Notes: generated by a model not told the origin, from the letters alone. 32,354 nucleotides of DNA from an uncultured Clostridia bacterium (GCA_947624215.1 CANQJJ010000020.1:1-32354), one strand, 5' to 3'; counted from the stretch's first letter, positions 6,999 to 15,084 are shown. Made by a program: numbers and translations.

Positions 6999-8300
6999 TT
7001 ATTCCACGATGTCGTAGACGAGGGGCTCTTCTTCGGGCCGCCCGCTCTGCATGCGCGTTGCCGCGCGAAGTCTTGCCTCCGCCCCCTCGAAGAGGGCCTC
7101 GTTGTCGGTATACAGCGTCGCGAGCGTCTCGCCCGCTTCCACATAGTCTCCCGTCTTCTTTTTGAGGAGGATGCCCGCGGAGAAGTCGATATCGTCCTCC
7201 GCCGTGTTGCGCCCCGCACCGAGGGCGAGACTGGCGAGGCCGTAGGCCTCCGTATCGGCATGGGCGATGTAGCCGCTCTGTGTGCTCCTGACGTCGCGCG
7301 AATACTTCGCCTTCTTGAAATTCTTTGTGTCTTCGATGAGGCGGACGTCGCCCCCCTGCGCCGCGACGCACTCCTTGAGTTTTGCGAGCGCGCTGCCGTC
7401 GGAGATGGCCCGCTTTGCGAGCGCCATGGCCTCATCGGGGGTACCCATGCCCGCAAGTGACAGCATGTGGGCGGCCAAAGTGAGGCAGACTTCGGTGAGG
7501 TCTTCGGGCCCGCGGCCGCAAAGCGTTTCCACCGCCTCGATGACTTCGAGAGAGTTGCCGATGGCGTGCCCGAGGGGCCTGTCCATATTCGTGATGAGCG
7601 CCTTCATCTTCTTGCCCGCGTTCTTGCCGATGTCCACCATGAGGCGGGCGAGCGCGCGGCTTTCATCCACCGTCTTCATGAAGGACCCGCTCCCCGTCTT
7701 GACGTCAAGCACGATGCAATCGTCGTCGGCGGCGAGTTTTTTGCCCATGATGCTCGCGGCGATGAGGGGCATGCTGTCCACGGTGGCCGTGACGTCGCGC
7801 AGGGCATAGAGCTTTTTATCCGCGGGGGCGAACTGCCGCGACTGCCCCACGATGGCGAGGCCGATGTCGTTGACCTGCCTGATGAAATCGGCGTCGGAGA
7901 GCGTCGTGCGGAAGCCCTCGATGGCCTCGAGCTTGTCTACGGTGCCGCCCGTGTGCCCCAGCCCGCGGCCGCTCATCTTGGCGACTTTCACGCCGAGGGA
8001 GGCCACGATGGGTGCGACGACGAGGCTGGTCTTATCCCCCACGCCGCCCGTCGAGTGCTTGTCTACGCGGATGCCGCGGATGGAGGAGAAGTCCACCTTG
8101 TCGCCCGAATCGCGCACGGCAAAGGTGAGATCGCACGTCTCCCTCACGGACATGCCCTTGAAGTAAATGGCCATGCACAGCGCGGAGATCTGGTAATCGG
8201 GGATGCTCCCGTCGGTGACGCCTTGGATGAAGAAGGCGATCTCTTCGGTGGAGAGCTCTCCCCCGTCGCGCTTCTTCTTGATGATATCATACATTCTCAT
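6999..8300 (-). CDS. pdp: Pyrimidine-nucleoside phosphorylase
   Basis: Splits thymidine, deoxyuridine or uridine with phosphate into base and (deoxy)ribose 1-phosphate. The 433-aa length matches the Gram-positive Pdp/DeoA family. Diagnostic motifs are KHSTGGVGDK (about 81-90), the family signature around SGRGLGHTGGTVDKLE (about 110-125) and VKTGSGSFM (about 200-208). An AGAGGT ribosome site lies 6 nt before the ATG at 8300; a second ATG two codons later is possible. Whether it prefers uridine as well (pdp) or only thymidine (deoA) cannot be decided by reading. Its product, deoxyribose 1-phosphate, is the substrate of the phosphopentomutase in the same operon. Confidence 0.94.
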   Translation of the reverse strand: MRMYDIIKKKRDGGELSTEEIAFFIQGVTDGSIPDYQISALCMAIYFKGMSVRETCDLTFAVRDSGDKVDFSSIRGIRVDKHSTGGVGDKTSLVVAPIVASLGVKVAKMSGRGLGHTGGTVDKLEAIEGFRTTLSDADFIRQVNDIGLAIVGQSRQFAPADKKLYALRDVTATVDSMPLIAASIMGKKLAADDDCIVLDVKTGSGSFMKTVDESRALARLMVDIGKNAGKKMKALITNMDRPLGHAIGNSLEVIEAVETLCGRGPEDLTEVCLTLAAHMLSLAGMGTPDEAMALAKRAISDGSALAKLKECVAAQGGDVRLIEDTKNFKKAKYSRDVRSTQSGYIAHADTEAYGLASLALGAGRNTAEDDIDFSAGILLKKKTGDYVEAGETLATLYTDNEALFEGAEARLRAATRMQSGRPEEEPLVYDIVE

Positions 8301-8368
8301 AAAAATACCTCTTATTCGATTTTTTTGGCGGCTTGGGTCTTGAGACGGAAAGGTGCCGAAAGCTGCCG

Positions 8369-9829
8369 TCAGGAAGCCCGCCGCCCGTCGGAGATATAGT
8401 CCGCGACGAGGTCCCGCGCAAAGGTGTCCTCTTCGAGCCGCGCCACCTCATGGATGTTGTTGTACCTGTATGTAGAGGTGTAGCTGTCGACGATGATGTA
8501 ATACTCACCGCTGTCCGAGATCGTGGGATAGTCGGAGAAGTAGGTGTGGTAGTTGCTCTTGGACGTGAGGAAGTTTTTCTTAAGGTCGGAGCCCTTGATG
8601 CGTCCCAAAACGATGGCGTTGTCGAAGGGCAAGAGCGAGAAGATGTCCGCATAGGTCACGTTGCCCTTGGCGAGATCGTAGGGGCTGCGCGTCTTGAGAT
8701 AGCCGCCGCCGAGCACGATGTCGTAGCGTTCGCCCCACACCTCTTGGCCCTTCTTATAGTACAGTGCGGCGACCTTATCGGCAATGTCGTCCGAGCTCCA
8801 CCGCGCGAAATTCTCGCCGAGCACGGTGGTATAGGGGTTGCTGTCCGGGAAGTATTTGCCGAAGAGCGTGTCCACGGAGGGGTCGTCTTTCAGGTCCTCG
8901 TCCGCATAGACGGCGGGCGCGACGATCTTGGGCTCCACTTCATATTTGCCCGAGCCCGTGTAGAAGGTGACGTCGGCGCGGCTGATGCCCTTGTTCTCGC
9001 CGCCGCCCTGCAAGTGGTAGACGCCGTGTTCATCCTGCAAGATATACTTTTGGTGGGTGTGCGCCTCGAAGACGAGGTCGACGTAGCCATCGGAGAGGGC
9101 GGTGTCGTAATACACCATGTCGCTGTTTGTGACGCTGTTCGTGCCCGAAGAGCTGAACTCGTCGCCACCGTCGTGGATGGAGTAGACGATGAAATCGCAC
9201 CCCTCTTTCCTCAGGCGGGACGATTCGTTCTTGACGAGCGAGGTGAGCGCGTCGCCCGTGGCAAATTTCAGCCCCTCCGTAAAGTCACCCGAGATGGAGG
9301 AGAGACAGTCTCCGATGGCGCCGATGATGCCGATCTTCATCCCGTCCCTTTCCACCGTCACCGACGGCTTGCAATAGGCGGGCATGGTACCGTTCTCCGT
9401 CACGTTGATGGCGAGGAAGGGGAAGTCGGCGAGCTCGCTGTTGGGCGTGAGCACGGCCGAGCCCCAATCGTATTCGTGGTTGCCGAGCGTCATGGAGACG
9501 AACCCGAGCCCGTTCATCCACTCCGTCATGAGCTTGCCCTTGGTCGTGGAGGACTCCACCGTCCCCTGCCACATGTCTCCCGAGGAGAGCAGGATCTCCT
9601 CGCGGGCGGGGTCTTCATAGAGCTGTTTCATGTACGTCGTGAATTCGTCCACGCCGGGCTGGCCGGAGGTATCCATGAACTTGCCGTGCAGATCGTTGAC
9701 GGCGAAGAAGGAGAGCTTGACGACGTCTTTCTTGGGCGTGTTCTGAGGATTCGTGCAACCGAAAAGTGTGGCGAGGCAGAGGAGCGACGCCACGAGGAAC
9801 GCGGATACTTTATAGAGATTTCTTTTCAT
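8369..9829 (-). CDS. Lipoprotein 5'-nucleotidase / 2',3'-cyclic phosphodiesterase family metallophosphatase
   Basis: Surface enzyme of the UshA-like family that removes phosphate from nucleotides outside the membrane. Starting at the ATG at 9829 gives 486 aa with a basic start, hydrophobic segment and lipobox LFGC (Cys at about 25), so it should be lipid-anchored. A TTG 36 nt upstream is possible but would put charged residues before the signal. Metal-site motifs appear in order: NDLHG, GDMWQGT, GNHEYD and AHTHQK. The C-terminal half (about 300-486) matches the substrate-binding domain with the aromatic residues expected near its end. No strong ribosome site is visible. It lies 39 nt after cdd and supplies nucleosides to the pathway. 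Confidence 0.9.
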   Translation of the reverse strand: MKRNLYKVSAFLVASLLCLATLFGCTNPQNTPKKDVVKLSFFAVNDLHGKFMDTSGQPGVDEFTTYMKQLYEDPAREEILLSSGDMWQGTVESSTTKGKLMTEWMNGLGFVSMTLGNHEYDWGSAVLTPNSELADFPFLAINVTENGTMPAYCKPSVTVERDGMKIGIIGAIGDCLSSISGDFTEGLKFATGDALTSLVKNESSRLRKEGCDFIVYSIHDGGDEFSSSGTNSVTNSDMVYYDTALSDGYVDLVFEAHTHQKYILQDEHGVYHLQGGGENKGISRADVTFYTGSGKYEVEPKIVAPAVYADEDLKDDPSVDTLFGKYFPDSNPYTTVLGENFARWSSDDIADKVAALYYKKGQEVWGERYDIVLGGGYLKTRSPYDLAKGNVTYADIFSLLPFDNAIVLGRIKGSDLKKNFLTSKSNYHTYFSDYPTISDSGEYYIIVDSYTSTYRYNNIHEVARLEEDTFARDLVADYISDGRRAS

Positions 9830-9868
9830 ACGCCGGGAACGGGACGGAAGATCCGTCCTCCGCAAAAA

Positions 9869-10276
9869 TCAGGACAAATCTTTGTCCGTGAACGAAAACG
9901 GCAATACCATGTCCAAGGTATAGACTTCAAAATGCTCTTCATTGCCCAAGATCACCTTGAAATCTTTGGGGCAGAATTCGGCCATTACCTGCCTGCAAAC
10001 GCCGCAGGGGGCACAGAAGGGAGCGGTCTCCCCCTCCTTGCCCCCGATGATGGCAATGGCCTCGAAATCGCGCTCGCCCTCGCTCACCGCCTTGAAAAAA
10101 GCTGTTCTCTCGGCACAGACGGTGGCGGAAAAGGCCGCGTTCTCGATGTTGCAGCCCGTGTAGATCTTGCCCTCTTTGGTGAGCAGGGCCGCCCCCACGC
10201 GGAAGTGCGAATAGGGCGAATAGGAACGTTGCCGCGCGCGCTGTGCCGCGGCCATGAGGGGAGCGTAGTCCGTCAT
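9869..10276 (-). CDS. cdd: Cytidine deaminase
   Basis: Deaminates cytidine and deoxycytidine to uridine and deoxyuridine, making them substrates for the pyrimidine phosphorylase. The 135-aa length is that of the small homotetrameric class. The zinc site is complete: Cys54-Ala-Glu56 (catalytic Glu) plus Cys91 and Cys94 (PCGVC). SPYSHFRVGAA (20-30) and NIENAAF (43-49) are substrate-binding motifs of the family. The ATG at 10276 overlaps the stop of deoB (ATGA), so the start is well fixed; longer readings would run inside deoB in another frame. Confidence 0.96.
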   Translation of the reverse strand: MTDYAPLMAAAQRARQRSYSPYSHFRVGAALLTKEGKIYTGCNIENAAFSATVCAERTAFFKAVSEGERDFEAIAIIGGKEGETAPFCAPCGVCRQVMAEFCPKDFKVILGNEEHFEVYTLDMVLPFSFTDKDLS

Positions 10277-11433
10277 TTCAATACTTCCTTCAAAAAGCTC
10301 GTGCCCGCCGTCCCCTCCTTGGGAACGCCGAAATAGTCGAGCACGGTGGCGCTGATGTCGGCAAACGTCTCTCTCGTTCCGAGGTCTACGCCGCCCTTGA
10401 TGCCCTTGCCGCAGATGAGCATGGGCGTGTATTCGCGGGAGTGATCGGTCGAGGGCGTCGAGGGGTCGCAACCGTGGTCGGCCGTGATGAGGAGCACATC
10501 GCCCTCACCCATGTCCGAGAGGAAGCCTCCGAGAAACTCGTCGAACTCCGTCGCCGCGGCCGCATAGCCCGCCACGTCGTTGCGGTGGCCGTACTTCATG
10601 TCGAAGTCCACGAGGTTGACGAAGCACAGCCCTTCGAAGGAGCGCGCCTGCATCTTCTTCGTCACTTCCAGCCCGTTGGTGTTCGAGACGGTGCGGTTGC
10701 TCTCCGTGAGCCCCTTCCCCGCAAAGATATCGAAGATCTTGCCGACGGAGATGGTCTCGTAGCCCGCCCTTTTGAGCAGGTCGAGCATGGTGTCCGCGGG
10801 GGGGACGAGGGAGAAGTCGTGGCGGCCCGCCGTGCGCGCGAAGGGGTATTCCCCCGCGAAGGGACGGGCGATGACGCGCCCCACATTGTGGGGAGGCACG
10901 AGCATCTCGCGTGCGATCTCACAGCAGCGGTAGAGCTCATCGAGGGGTACCATGTCCTCATGCGCGGCGATCTGGAAGACGCTGTCGGCCGAAGTATAGA
11001 CGATGAGCGCGCCCGTCTTCATGTGCTCGGGGCCGTAGTCCTTGATGACCTCCGTGCCCGAATAGGGCTTGTTGCAGATGACCTTGTGCCCCGTCCGTTT
11101 CTCGAACTCGGAGATGACCTCGGGGGGGAATCCTTCGGGGTAAGTGGGGAGCGGTTCGGGGGAGACGAGCCCCGCGATCTCCCAGTGGCCGATGGTGGTA
11201 TCCTTCCCCATCGACCTCTCCGCCATGCGGGCAAAGCTCCCCGCGGGAGACTTCACGCCGCCGCCTACGCCCTCGATGTTGAAGAGGCCGAGCGCCTGCA
11301 TGTTGGGGCAATGAAAGTTGGGGTGGTTGCGGATGGCGCCGAGCGTATTGCTGCCCTCGTCGTGCCATCTGTATGCGTCGGGGAGCTCCCCCACGCCGAA
11401 ACTGTCGAGTACGACCAAAAAAAATCTCTTCAT
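10273..11433 (-). CDS. deoB: Phosphopentomutase
   Basis: Converts (deoxy)ribose 1-phosphate to the 5-phosphate, linking both phosphorylases to deoxyribose-phosphate aldolase. The 386-aa length is normal for this alkaline-phosphatase-superfamily enzyme. The N-terminal metal Asp lies in VLDSFGVGELPDA (8-20), the phosphorylated Thr in GKDTTIGHWE (about 91-100), and the second metal cluster in ADHGCDPSTPSTDHSREYTP near residue 325. GAGGT lies 5 nt before the ATG, 27 nt after deoD. Its end overlaps cdd by 4 nt. Confidence 0.97.
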   Translation of the reverse strand: MKRFFLVVLDSFGVGELPDAYRWHDEGSNTLGAIRNHPNFHCPNMQALGLFNIEGVGGGVKSPAGSFARMAERSMGKDTTIGHWEIAGLVSPEPLPTYPEGFPPEVISEFEKRTGHKVICNKPYSGTEVIKDYGPEHMKTGALIVYTSADSVFQIAAHEDMVPLDELYRCCEIAREMLVPPHNVGRVIARPFAGEYPFARTAGRHDFSLVPPADTMLDLLKRAGYETISVGKIFDIFAGKGLTESNRTVSNTNGLEVTKKMQARSFEGLCFVNLVDFDMKYGHRNDVAGYAAAATEFDEFLGGFLSDMGEGDVLLITADHGCDPSTPSTDHSREYTPMLICGKGIKGGVDLGTRETFADISATVLDYFGVPKEGTAGTSFLKEVLK

Positions 11434-11460
11434 GTTGACCTCGCGATACGCGCCCGCCGC

Positions 11461-12180
11461 TTATGCCAGCTCGAGGGCGATCTTCATCATGGCCGTGAAG
11501 CTATTTTGGCGCTCCTCGGCCGTCGTGTTCTCCTCGGGGTGGATGAAGCTGTCGCTCACGGTGCAGATGCACAGCGCCTTCTTGCCCGCGCGGGCGGCGT
11601 TGCAGTAGAGCGCCGCCGACTCCATCTCCACGCCCAAGACGCCCATCTTGGCCCATTGCATGCCGCTTGCGGCGTCGTCGTAGAACATGTCGGAGGAAAA
11701 GATGTTGCCCACTTTGTAGTGGACGCCCGCCTTCTCGCACTCCTCTGCCGCCCTGCGCAGGAGCCCGAAGTCCGCAATCGGGCAGAAGGTGCCGGGGAGG
11801 TTATATTGCATGGCGTAGTTGCCGTTGGTGCACGCGCCCTGCGCGAGGATGATATCCCGCACATGCAGATCTTCGACGAAGCTGCCGCACGAGCCCACGC
11901 GGATGATCTGCTCCACACCATAGAAATTGAAGAGCTCGTAGGAATAGATGCCGATCGCGGGCTGGCCCATGCCCGAGGCCATGACGGAGACGCGCTTGCC
12001 CTTGTAGGTGCCCGTGAACCCGTTCACGCCGCGCACATTGTTGACGAGCACGGGGTTTTCGAGGAAGTTTTCCGCGATGAATTTAGAGCGGAGCGGATCG
12101 CCCGGCATGAGCACGGTCGGGGCGAAGTCGCCGTAGTTTGCCGCGATGTGCGGCGTGGGAATGTTCTTGTGCTCACTCAT
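11461..12180 (-). CDS. deoD: Purine-nucleoside phosphorylase, DeoD type
   Basis: Cleaves purine (deoxy)nucleosides with phosphate to free base and (deoxy)ribose 1-phosphate. The 239-aa length and motifs fit the hexameric bacterial DeoD type: HIAANYGDFAP near the start, VLMPGDPLRS (phosphate-binding Arg), GMGQPAIGIYSYEL, RVGSCGS, the VEMESAALY specificity motif and a catalytic Asp in SDSF near residue 204. The start codon at 12180 overlaps the deoC stop (ATGA), preceded by a GGAGGAGGGG ribosome site lying within the deoC end. A longer in-frame reading upstream lies inside deoC and is rejected. Confidence 0.97.
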   Translation of the reverse strand: MSEHKNIPTPHIAANYGDFAPTVLMPGDPLRSKFIAENFLENPVLVNNVRGVNGFTGTYKGKRVSVMASGMGQPAIGIYSYELFNFYGVEQIIRVGSCGSFVEDLHVRDIILAQGACTNGNYAMQYNLPGTFCPIADFGLLRRAAEECEKAGVHYKVGNIFSSDMFYDDAASGMQWAKMGVLGVEMESAALYCNAARAGKKALCICTVSDSFIHPEENTTAEERQNSFTAMMKIALELA

Positions 12181-12845
12181 AACAGCCCCTCCTCCTTGAC
12201 GATCTTGACGATGCGGGAAGTGCCCAGCCTGTCCGCCCCGAGCGAGATGAACTTCTCGGCGTCGGCGATGGAGGAGATGCCCCCCGCGGCCTTGATCTTG
12301 ATATCGAGATGGTGGCGGTCGATCTGCTCCTTGAAGATCTCCACGTCGCGGAAGGTGGCGCCCGCCTTGGAGAAGCCCGTGGACGTCTTGATGTAGTCCG
12401 CGCCCGCGGCGGCGACGATCTGGGTCGCGATCATCTTTTCGAGGTCGCTGAGTAGACAAGTCTCCACGATGACTTTGAGGAGCTTGCCCGCGCACGCCTC
12501 CTTGACGGCCTTGATCTCTTTGAGCATTTCCTTATACTTCCCGCATTTCAGGTCGCCGACGTTGATGACCATGTCGATCTCGTCGGCCCCGTTTTGAACG
12601 GCGTCCGCCGCCTCGGCGCACTTCACCTCAGCGGTGCTGTATCCGTTGGGGAAGCCGATGACGGTGCAGATCGCCACACCCCCGTTCGCATATTCCTTGG
12701 CCTGTTTGACATAGCAGGGCGGGATGCAGACGGAGGCCGTCTGATACTTGACCCCATCGTCGATCAATGCCTTGATGTCTGCCCACGTCGCCGTGACGGC
12801 GAGCTGGGTATGGTCGCAACGTTTGAGAATTTCCCTGATATCCAT
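12177..12845 (-). CDS. deoC: Deoxyribose-phosphate aldolase
   Basis: Splits 2-deoxyribose 5-phosphate to acetaldehyde and glyceraldehyde 3-phosphate, the exit point of deoxynucleoside breakdown. With the ATG at 12845 the protein has 222 aa, the usual length. Active-site residues are present: Asp92 (DEIDMVINVG), Schiff-base Lys153 (YIKTSTGF) and Lys184 (IKIKAAGG). An AGGGAG site lies just before the chosen start. An in-frame ATG at 12890 coincides with the promoter -10 and so is unlikely to be translated. First gene of an operon with a consensus promoter directly upstream. Confidence 0.95.
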   Translation of the reverse strand: MDIREILKRCDHTQLAVTATWADIKALIDDGVKYQTASVCIPPCYVKQAKEYANGGVAICTVIGFPNGYSTAEVKCAEAADAVQNGADEIDMVINVGDLKCGKYKEMLKEIKAVKEACAGKLLKVIVETCLLSDLEKMIATQIVAAAGADYIKTSTGFSKAGATFRDVEIFKEQIDRHHLDIKIKAAGGISSIADAEKFISLGADRLGTSRIVKIVKEEGLL

Positions 12846-12855
12846 ATTTTCTCCC

Positions 12856-12907
12856 TCTCTGTTTGGATTTGAATAGAGTAATGCCATTATAACAGAGATT
12901 TCCTGTT
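12856..12907 (-). promoter_or_regulatory. Candidate operator: symmetric AACAG/CTGTT half-sites at the deo promoter
   Basis: Three half-sites surround the promoter. TCTCTGTT (12856-12863) pairs with AACAGAGA (12891-12898), and AACAG (12891-12895) also forms an inverted repeat with CTGTT (12903-12907), 7 nt apart, inside the -35/-10 spacer. One 12891-12898 arm lies upstream of the predicted start of transcription, so this looks like a DNA operator rather than an RNA hairpin. The bound regulator is unknown; no repressor gene is in the window. Confidence 0.5.
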
Positions 12908-12914
12908 TTGTCAA
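12886..12914 (-). promoter_or_regulatory. Promoter of the deo / DNA-scavenging operon
   Basis: Minus-strand TTGACA (12909-12914), a 17-nt spacer and TATAAT (12886-12891) make a perfect consensus promoter. Predicted transcription start is near 12879-12881, leaving a short leader of about 35 nt before deoC. With a promoter this strong, control is likely to be by repression. Confidence 0.9.
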
Positions 12915-13081
12915 TAGCTCAGCCGAAGATAAAATCAGTTTATTAAATGAAGTATACTGCTTTTGCGGCATGTTTTGCATGGGAGAAGGGCCCTGTCTGT
13001 GCCGCATTTCGGGCCGTCTTTCGGGAGCGATGCACCGCGCGGCTTTTAAGGAACGCGGGGGCAGGACGTATCCCCCTACAC
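12915..13081. other. Intergenic region upstream of the deo promoter
   Basis: The gene-free stretch between deoC and the hydrolase gene spans 12846-13164. It holds the deo promoter and half-sites on its left and a hydrolase terminator on its right. Between them (12915-13081) I see an AT-rich stretch directly upstream of the -35 (about 12925-12960), which could act as an UP element, and GC-rich sequence with no convincing gene, hairpin or repeat. Confidence 0.5.
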
Positions 13082-13118
13082 AAAAAAGACGGGGGGCATG
13101 TCTGCGATCCCGCCTTTT
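13082..13118 (-). terminator. Terminator of the hydrolase lipoprotein gene
   Basis: On the minus strand a 10-bp stem (complement of 13109-13118 pairing with complement of 13084-13093, with one G-U pair) is followed by a T-run. The loop is about 15 nt. It lies 47 nt past the hydrolase stop. A-rich and T-rich flanks on both sides could make it act in both directions. Confidence 0.75.
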
Positions 13119-13164
13119 GTTTTTCATTTTAATGGAAATTTTATGTGATACTTTTCCCTTCCGC

Positions 13165-14061
13165 TCACGCATAGGTGTGGGCTTCGAGGAAGGCGAGCAC
13201 CTTCTCGACGGCCGTCGTGAGCGCCTCCCCGCCGAAGCCGTGCCCCGCGCCCGGGATGACGGTGAGATCCACCCTGTCCGCGCCGTAGGCCTCCACCGCG
13301 CCGTCGATGTATTTGCGGGCGACGAGGGCGTCTTGGTCCCCCCAGACGATGCAGACGTCCTTTTTGAAGTTGCCGATGACGGCGAAGGGATCGAGGTCCT
13401 GCACGGAGCGGATGAAGCTTGCCCCGATGGAATAACCCATGAGCGGGGTGTCCGCCTCGGGCTTGCCCCGCCAATCGTCGGGGATGTTGAGAGCGGGGAA
13501 ATACATCGCGATGGCGGCGATGCGATCCTTGATCTCGTCGTCGGCCGCGGTGAGCGCCGTTACAAAGCCGCCCTGGCTCCCCCCGAAGAGGAAGATCTGC
13601 GTGCTGTCGACGCAGGGCACCTTCCCGATGTCTTCGATGACGGCGCAAAGGTCCTCTTTCATGGTGAAGGGAGTGTAGTCGGCGGCCGTCCTGCCCGTGC
13701 TCTCGCCGCCCGCCTGCGCGCCGCAAAAATCAAAGGCATAGCAGACATACCCCCTCTCGGTGAACCTCTGGCACTCGGACGGAAAGTCGCGGTAGTGCCC
13801 GTTGAACCCGTGGCTCAGGATGACGGCGGGAAATTTCCCCTCCCGCTTGGGCGTGTAGAGTTGCCCGAAGAGGGAGATCTCGTTGCCCTCTGCGTCGGTA
13901 TACTCCACGCGGTGCGCGTCCCATTCCACCTCGTATTTGAGGCCCGAGGGCAGATGCCGCAGTGTTCTCTCTTTCACCTGTTCCTCCTCCCCGGCACATG
14001 CACACAATGCCGCGGCAAGCGCGACGAGCAGTGCCGTACATACCATCCAAAATTTTTTCAT
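13165..14061 (-). CDS. Alpha/beta-hydrolase lipoprotein (esterase or peptidase-like)
   Basis: Surface hydrolase of the alpha/beta fold, of the group related to acyl esterases and prolyl-oligopeptidase-like enzymes; the substrate is unknown. From the ATG at 14061, with AGGAGGAGG directly upstream, it has 298 aa. The signal peptide ends in LCAC, with Cys22 as the likely lipid anchor. The catalytic triad can be read: Ser162 (GGSQGG), Asp242 or Asp244 (WGDQD) and His274 (GAGHGFGG), with HGF (84-86) as the oxyanion segment. It has its own promoter and terminator, so it is transcribed alone. An ester, acyl group or cell-wall decoration are all possible substrates. Confidence 0.88.
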   Translation of the reverse strand: MKKFWMVCTALLVALAAALCACAGEEEQVKERTLRHLPSGLKYEVEWDAHRVEYTDAEGNEISLFGQLYTPKREGKFPAVILSHGFNGHYRDFPSECQRFTERGYVCYAFDFCGAQAGGESTGRTAADYTPFTMKEDLCAVIEDIGKVPCVDSTQIFLFGGSQGGFVTALTAADDEIKDRIAAIAMYFPALNIPDDWRGKPEADTPLMGYSIGASFIRSVQDLDPFAVIGNFKKDVCIVWGDQDALVARKYIDGAVEAYGADRVDLTVIPGAGHGFGGEALTTAVEKVLAFLEAHTYA

Positions 14062-14079
14062 ATCCTCCTCCTTTGTTTT

Positions 14080-14108
14080 ATCATACCACACCGCCCCGCT
14101 CCCGTCAA
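14080..14108 (-). promoter_or_regulatory. Promoter of the hydrolase lipoprotein gene
   Basis: Minus-strand TTGACG (14103-14108), 17-nt spacer and TATGAT (14080-14085), each one base off consensus, lie 19 nt before the ATG. The untranslated leader must be only about 12 nt, just enough for the ribosome site. Confidence 0.8.
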
Positions 14109-14154
14109 GGTATTTGGGAAAATTTGGCCGCCCGATGTCAAAAATTTCCCAAAG

Positions 14155-14181
14155 AAAAAAGCTGCCCAAGAGCAGCTTTTT
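14155..14181 (-). terminator. Rho-independent terminator after the ZIP-SDR pair
   Basis: AAAAAGCTGC (14156-14165), a 6-nt loop and GCAGCTTTTT (14172-14181) form a perfect symmetric hairpin with T-runs on both strands. It ends the dehydrogenase transcript and shields the hydrolase promoter 50 nt further on. Confidence 0.85.
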
Positions 14182-14200
14182 GGGATTTTGAACGGCATTC

Positions 14201-14222
14201 TTCGGACATGGTACCCTCCGAA
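14201..14222. repeat. Intergenic inverted repeat carrying the GGACATGGTA motif
   Basis: TTCGGA (14201-14206) and TCCGAA (14217-14222) flank a core that includes GGACATGGTACC. It lies between the dehydrogenase stop and its terminator. A closely related string (TTCGGACATGGGTGCC) lies inside the hairpin at 16641-16681, also intergenic. Confidence 0.5.
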
Positions 14223-14236
14223 TGCGTCATAGATGT

Positions 14237-15037
14237 TCAGCGCTGGTTGAATTTTTTCCGCACCAGCCAATCGGTGACGCGCTCGGGGAGCAGTTTGTTG
14301 GCATAGCGGACAAGGTTGTTTTTGCCGCCGACGGCCGTCACGGTGGGCGGGTTGGGCTTGCCGGCGAGCTTGATGACGGCCTCTGCCACGAGCGAGGGAT
14401 TCATGCCGCCCTGTTCCATGTTGGCAAGGGCCGCGGAGGCCTTCTTCACCGAGGGCGCATAGGTCAGGCTCTCCTCCTCGCTGTATACCCGCCTCGCGTA
14501 GGTGAAATCCGTCGCCGTTCCCCCGGGCAAAAGGGCCGAGACGCGCACGCCATATGGCCGCAGTTCGAGGTCCGCCTCCCGTGCCAGCATCTCGAGTGCG
14601 GCCTTGGAGGAGGAGTAAAAACTATCGTAGGGTATGGGCATGGTACCCCCCAATGAGCCCACGAGGATGGCACGGCCGCCCCGCCGTTTCAAATAGGGCG
14701 CCGCCGCGCGGAGGGCCTCCACCGCACCGAAGTAATTGACTTCGAAGAGATAGCGGTAGTCCCCGCTCTTGGCGTGCTCGATGGGCGCCGCCATGGAAAA
14801 TCCCGCCGAATAGACGAACAGGTCGATCGCCCCGGCGTCCTCCCCCGCCTCCACGACGGCACTGCCGAGCTCTCCCTCGATGGCCGCGTCCGCCGCGATG
14901 GTCTTCACCCGTTCCCCCTTGAAGGGCGTGCGGGAGATGTTGTAGACCCGATACCCGCGCGAGAGGAGCCGAAGGGCCGTCTCACGGCCGATGCCGGAGG
15001 ATGCGCCGACGATCACTGCAATGCGTCTCGCGGACAT
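14237..15037 (-). CDS. Short-chain dehydrogenase/reductase (SDR family)
   Basis: NAD(P)-dependent oxidoreductase of the classical SDR family; substrate unknown. With the ATG at 15037 it has 266 aa, and the Rossmann motif GASSGIG falls at 11-17 as expected. Other family markers are YSAGF (about 76-80), Asn101, Ser128, and the catalytic Tyr141 and Lys145 (YSSSK). The Arg at 36 after the second strand suggests NADP preference, but weakly. No strong ribosome site precedes 15037; an in-frame ATG at 15127 would add 30 charged residues before the fold. It follows the ZIP gene by 128 nt and shares its terminator region, so co-transcription is likely. Confidence 0.9.
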   Translation of the reverse strand: MSARRIAVIVGASSGIGRETALRLLSRGYRVYNISRTPFKGERVKTIAADAAIEGELGSAVVEAGEDAGAIDLFVYSAGFSMAAPIEHAKSGDYRYLFEVNYFGAVEALRAAAPYLKRRGGRAILVGSLGGTMPIPYDSFYSSSKAALEMLAREADLELRPYGVRVSALLPGGTATDFTYARRVYSEEESLTYAPSVKKASAALANMEQGGMNPSLVAEAVIKLAGKPNPPTVTAVGGKNNLVRYANKLLPERVTDWLVRKKFNQR

Positions 15038-15060
15038 GGTATGCTCGTTTTCTCTCTTCG

Positions 15061-15084
15061 GCGCAGAAACTTCGAGTTTCGCGC
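15061..15084 (-). other. Stable RNA hairpin ahead of the dehydrogenase start
   Basis: GCGC-A-GAAACT (15061-15071), a TCG loop and AGTTTC-GCGC (15075-15084) pair over 10 bp with one bulged base. It lies 23 nt upstream of the chosen dehydrogenase start, in the ZIP-SDR spacer, and has no T-run. It may affect SDR translation or mRNA processing. If translation starts at 15127 it would simply be coding sequence. Confidence 0.5.

Noticed and set aside
12846..13172. N-terminal extension of deoC by up to 109 codons
   Set aside because: The extra sequence spans the consensus promoter and intergenic DNA, and known aldolases start at the MDIREIL-like position.
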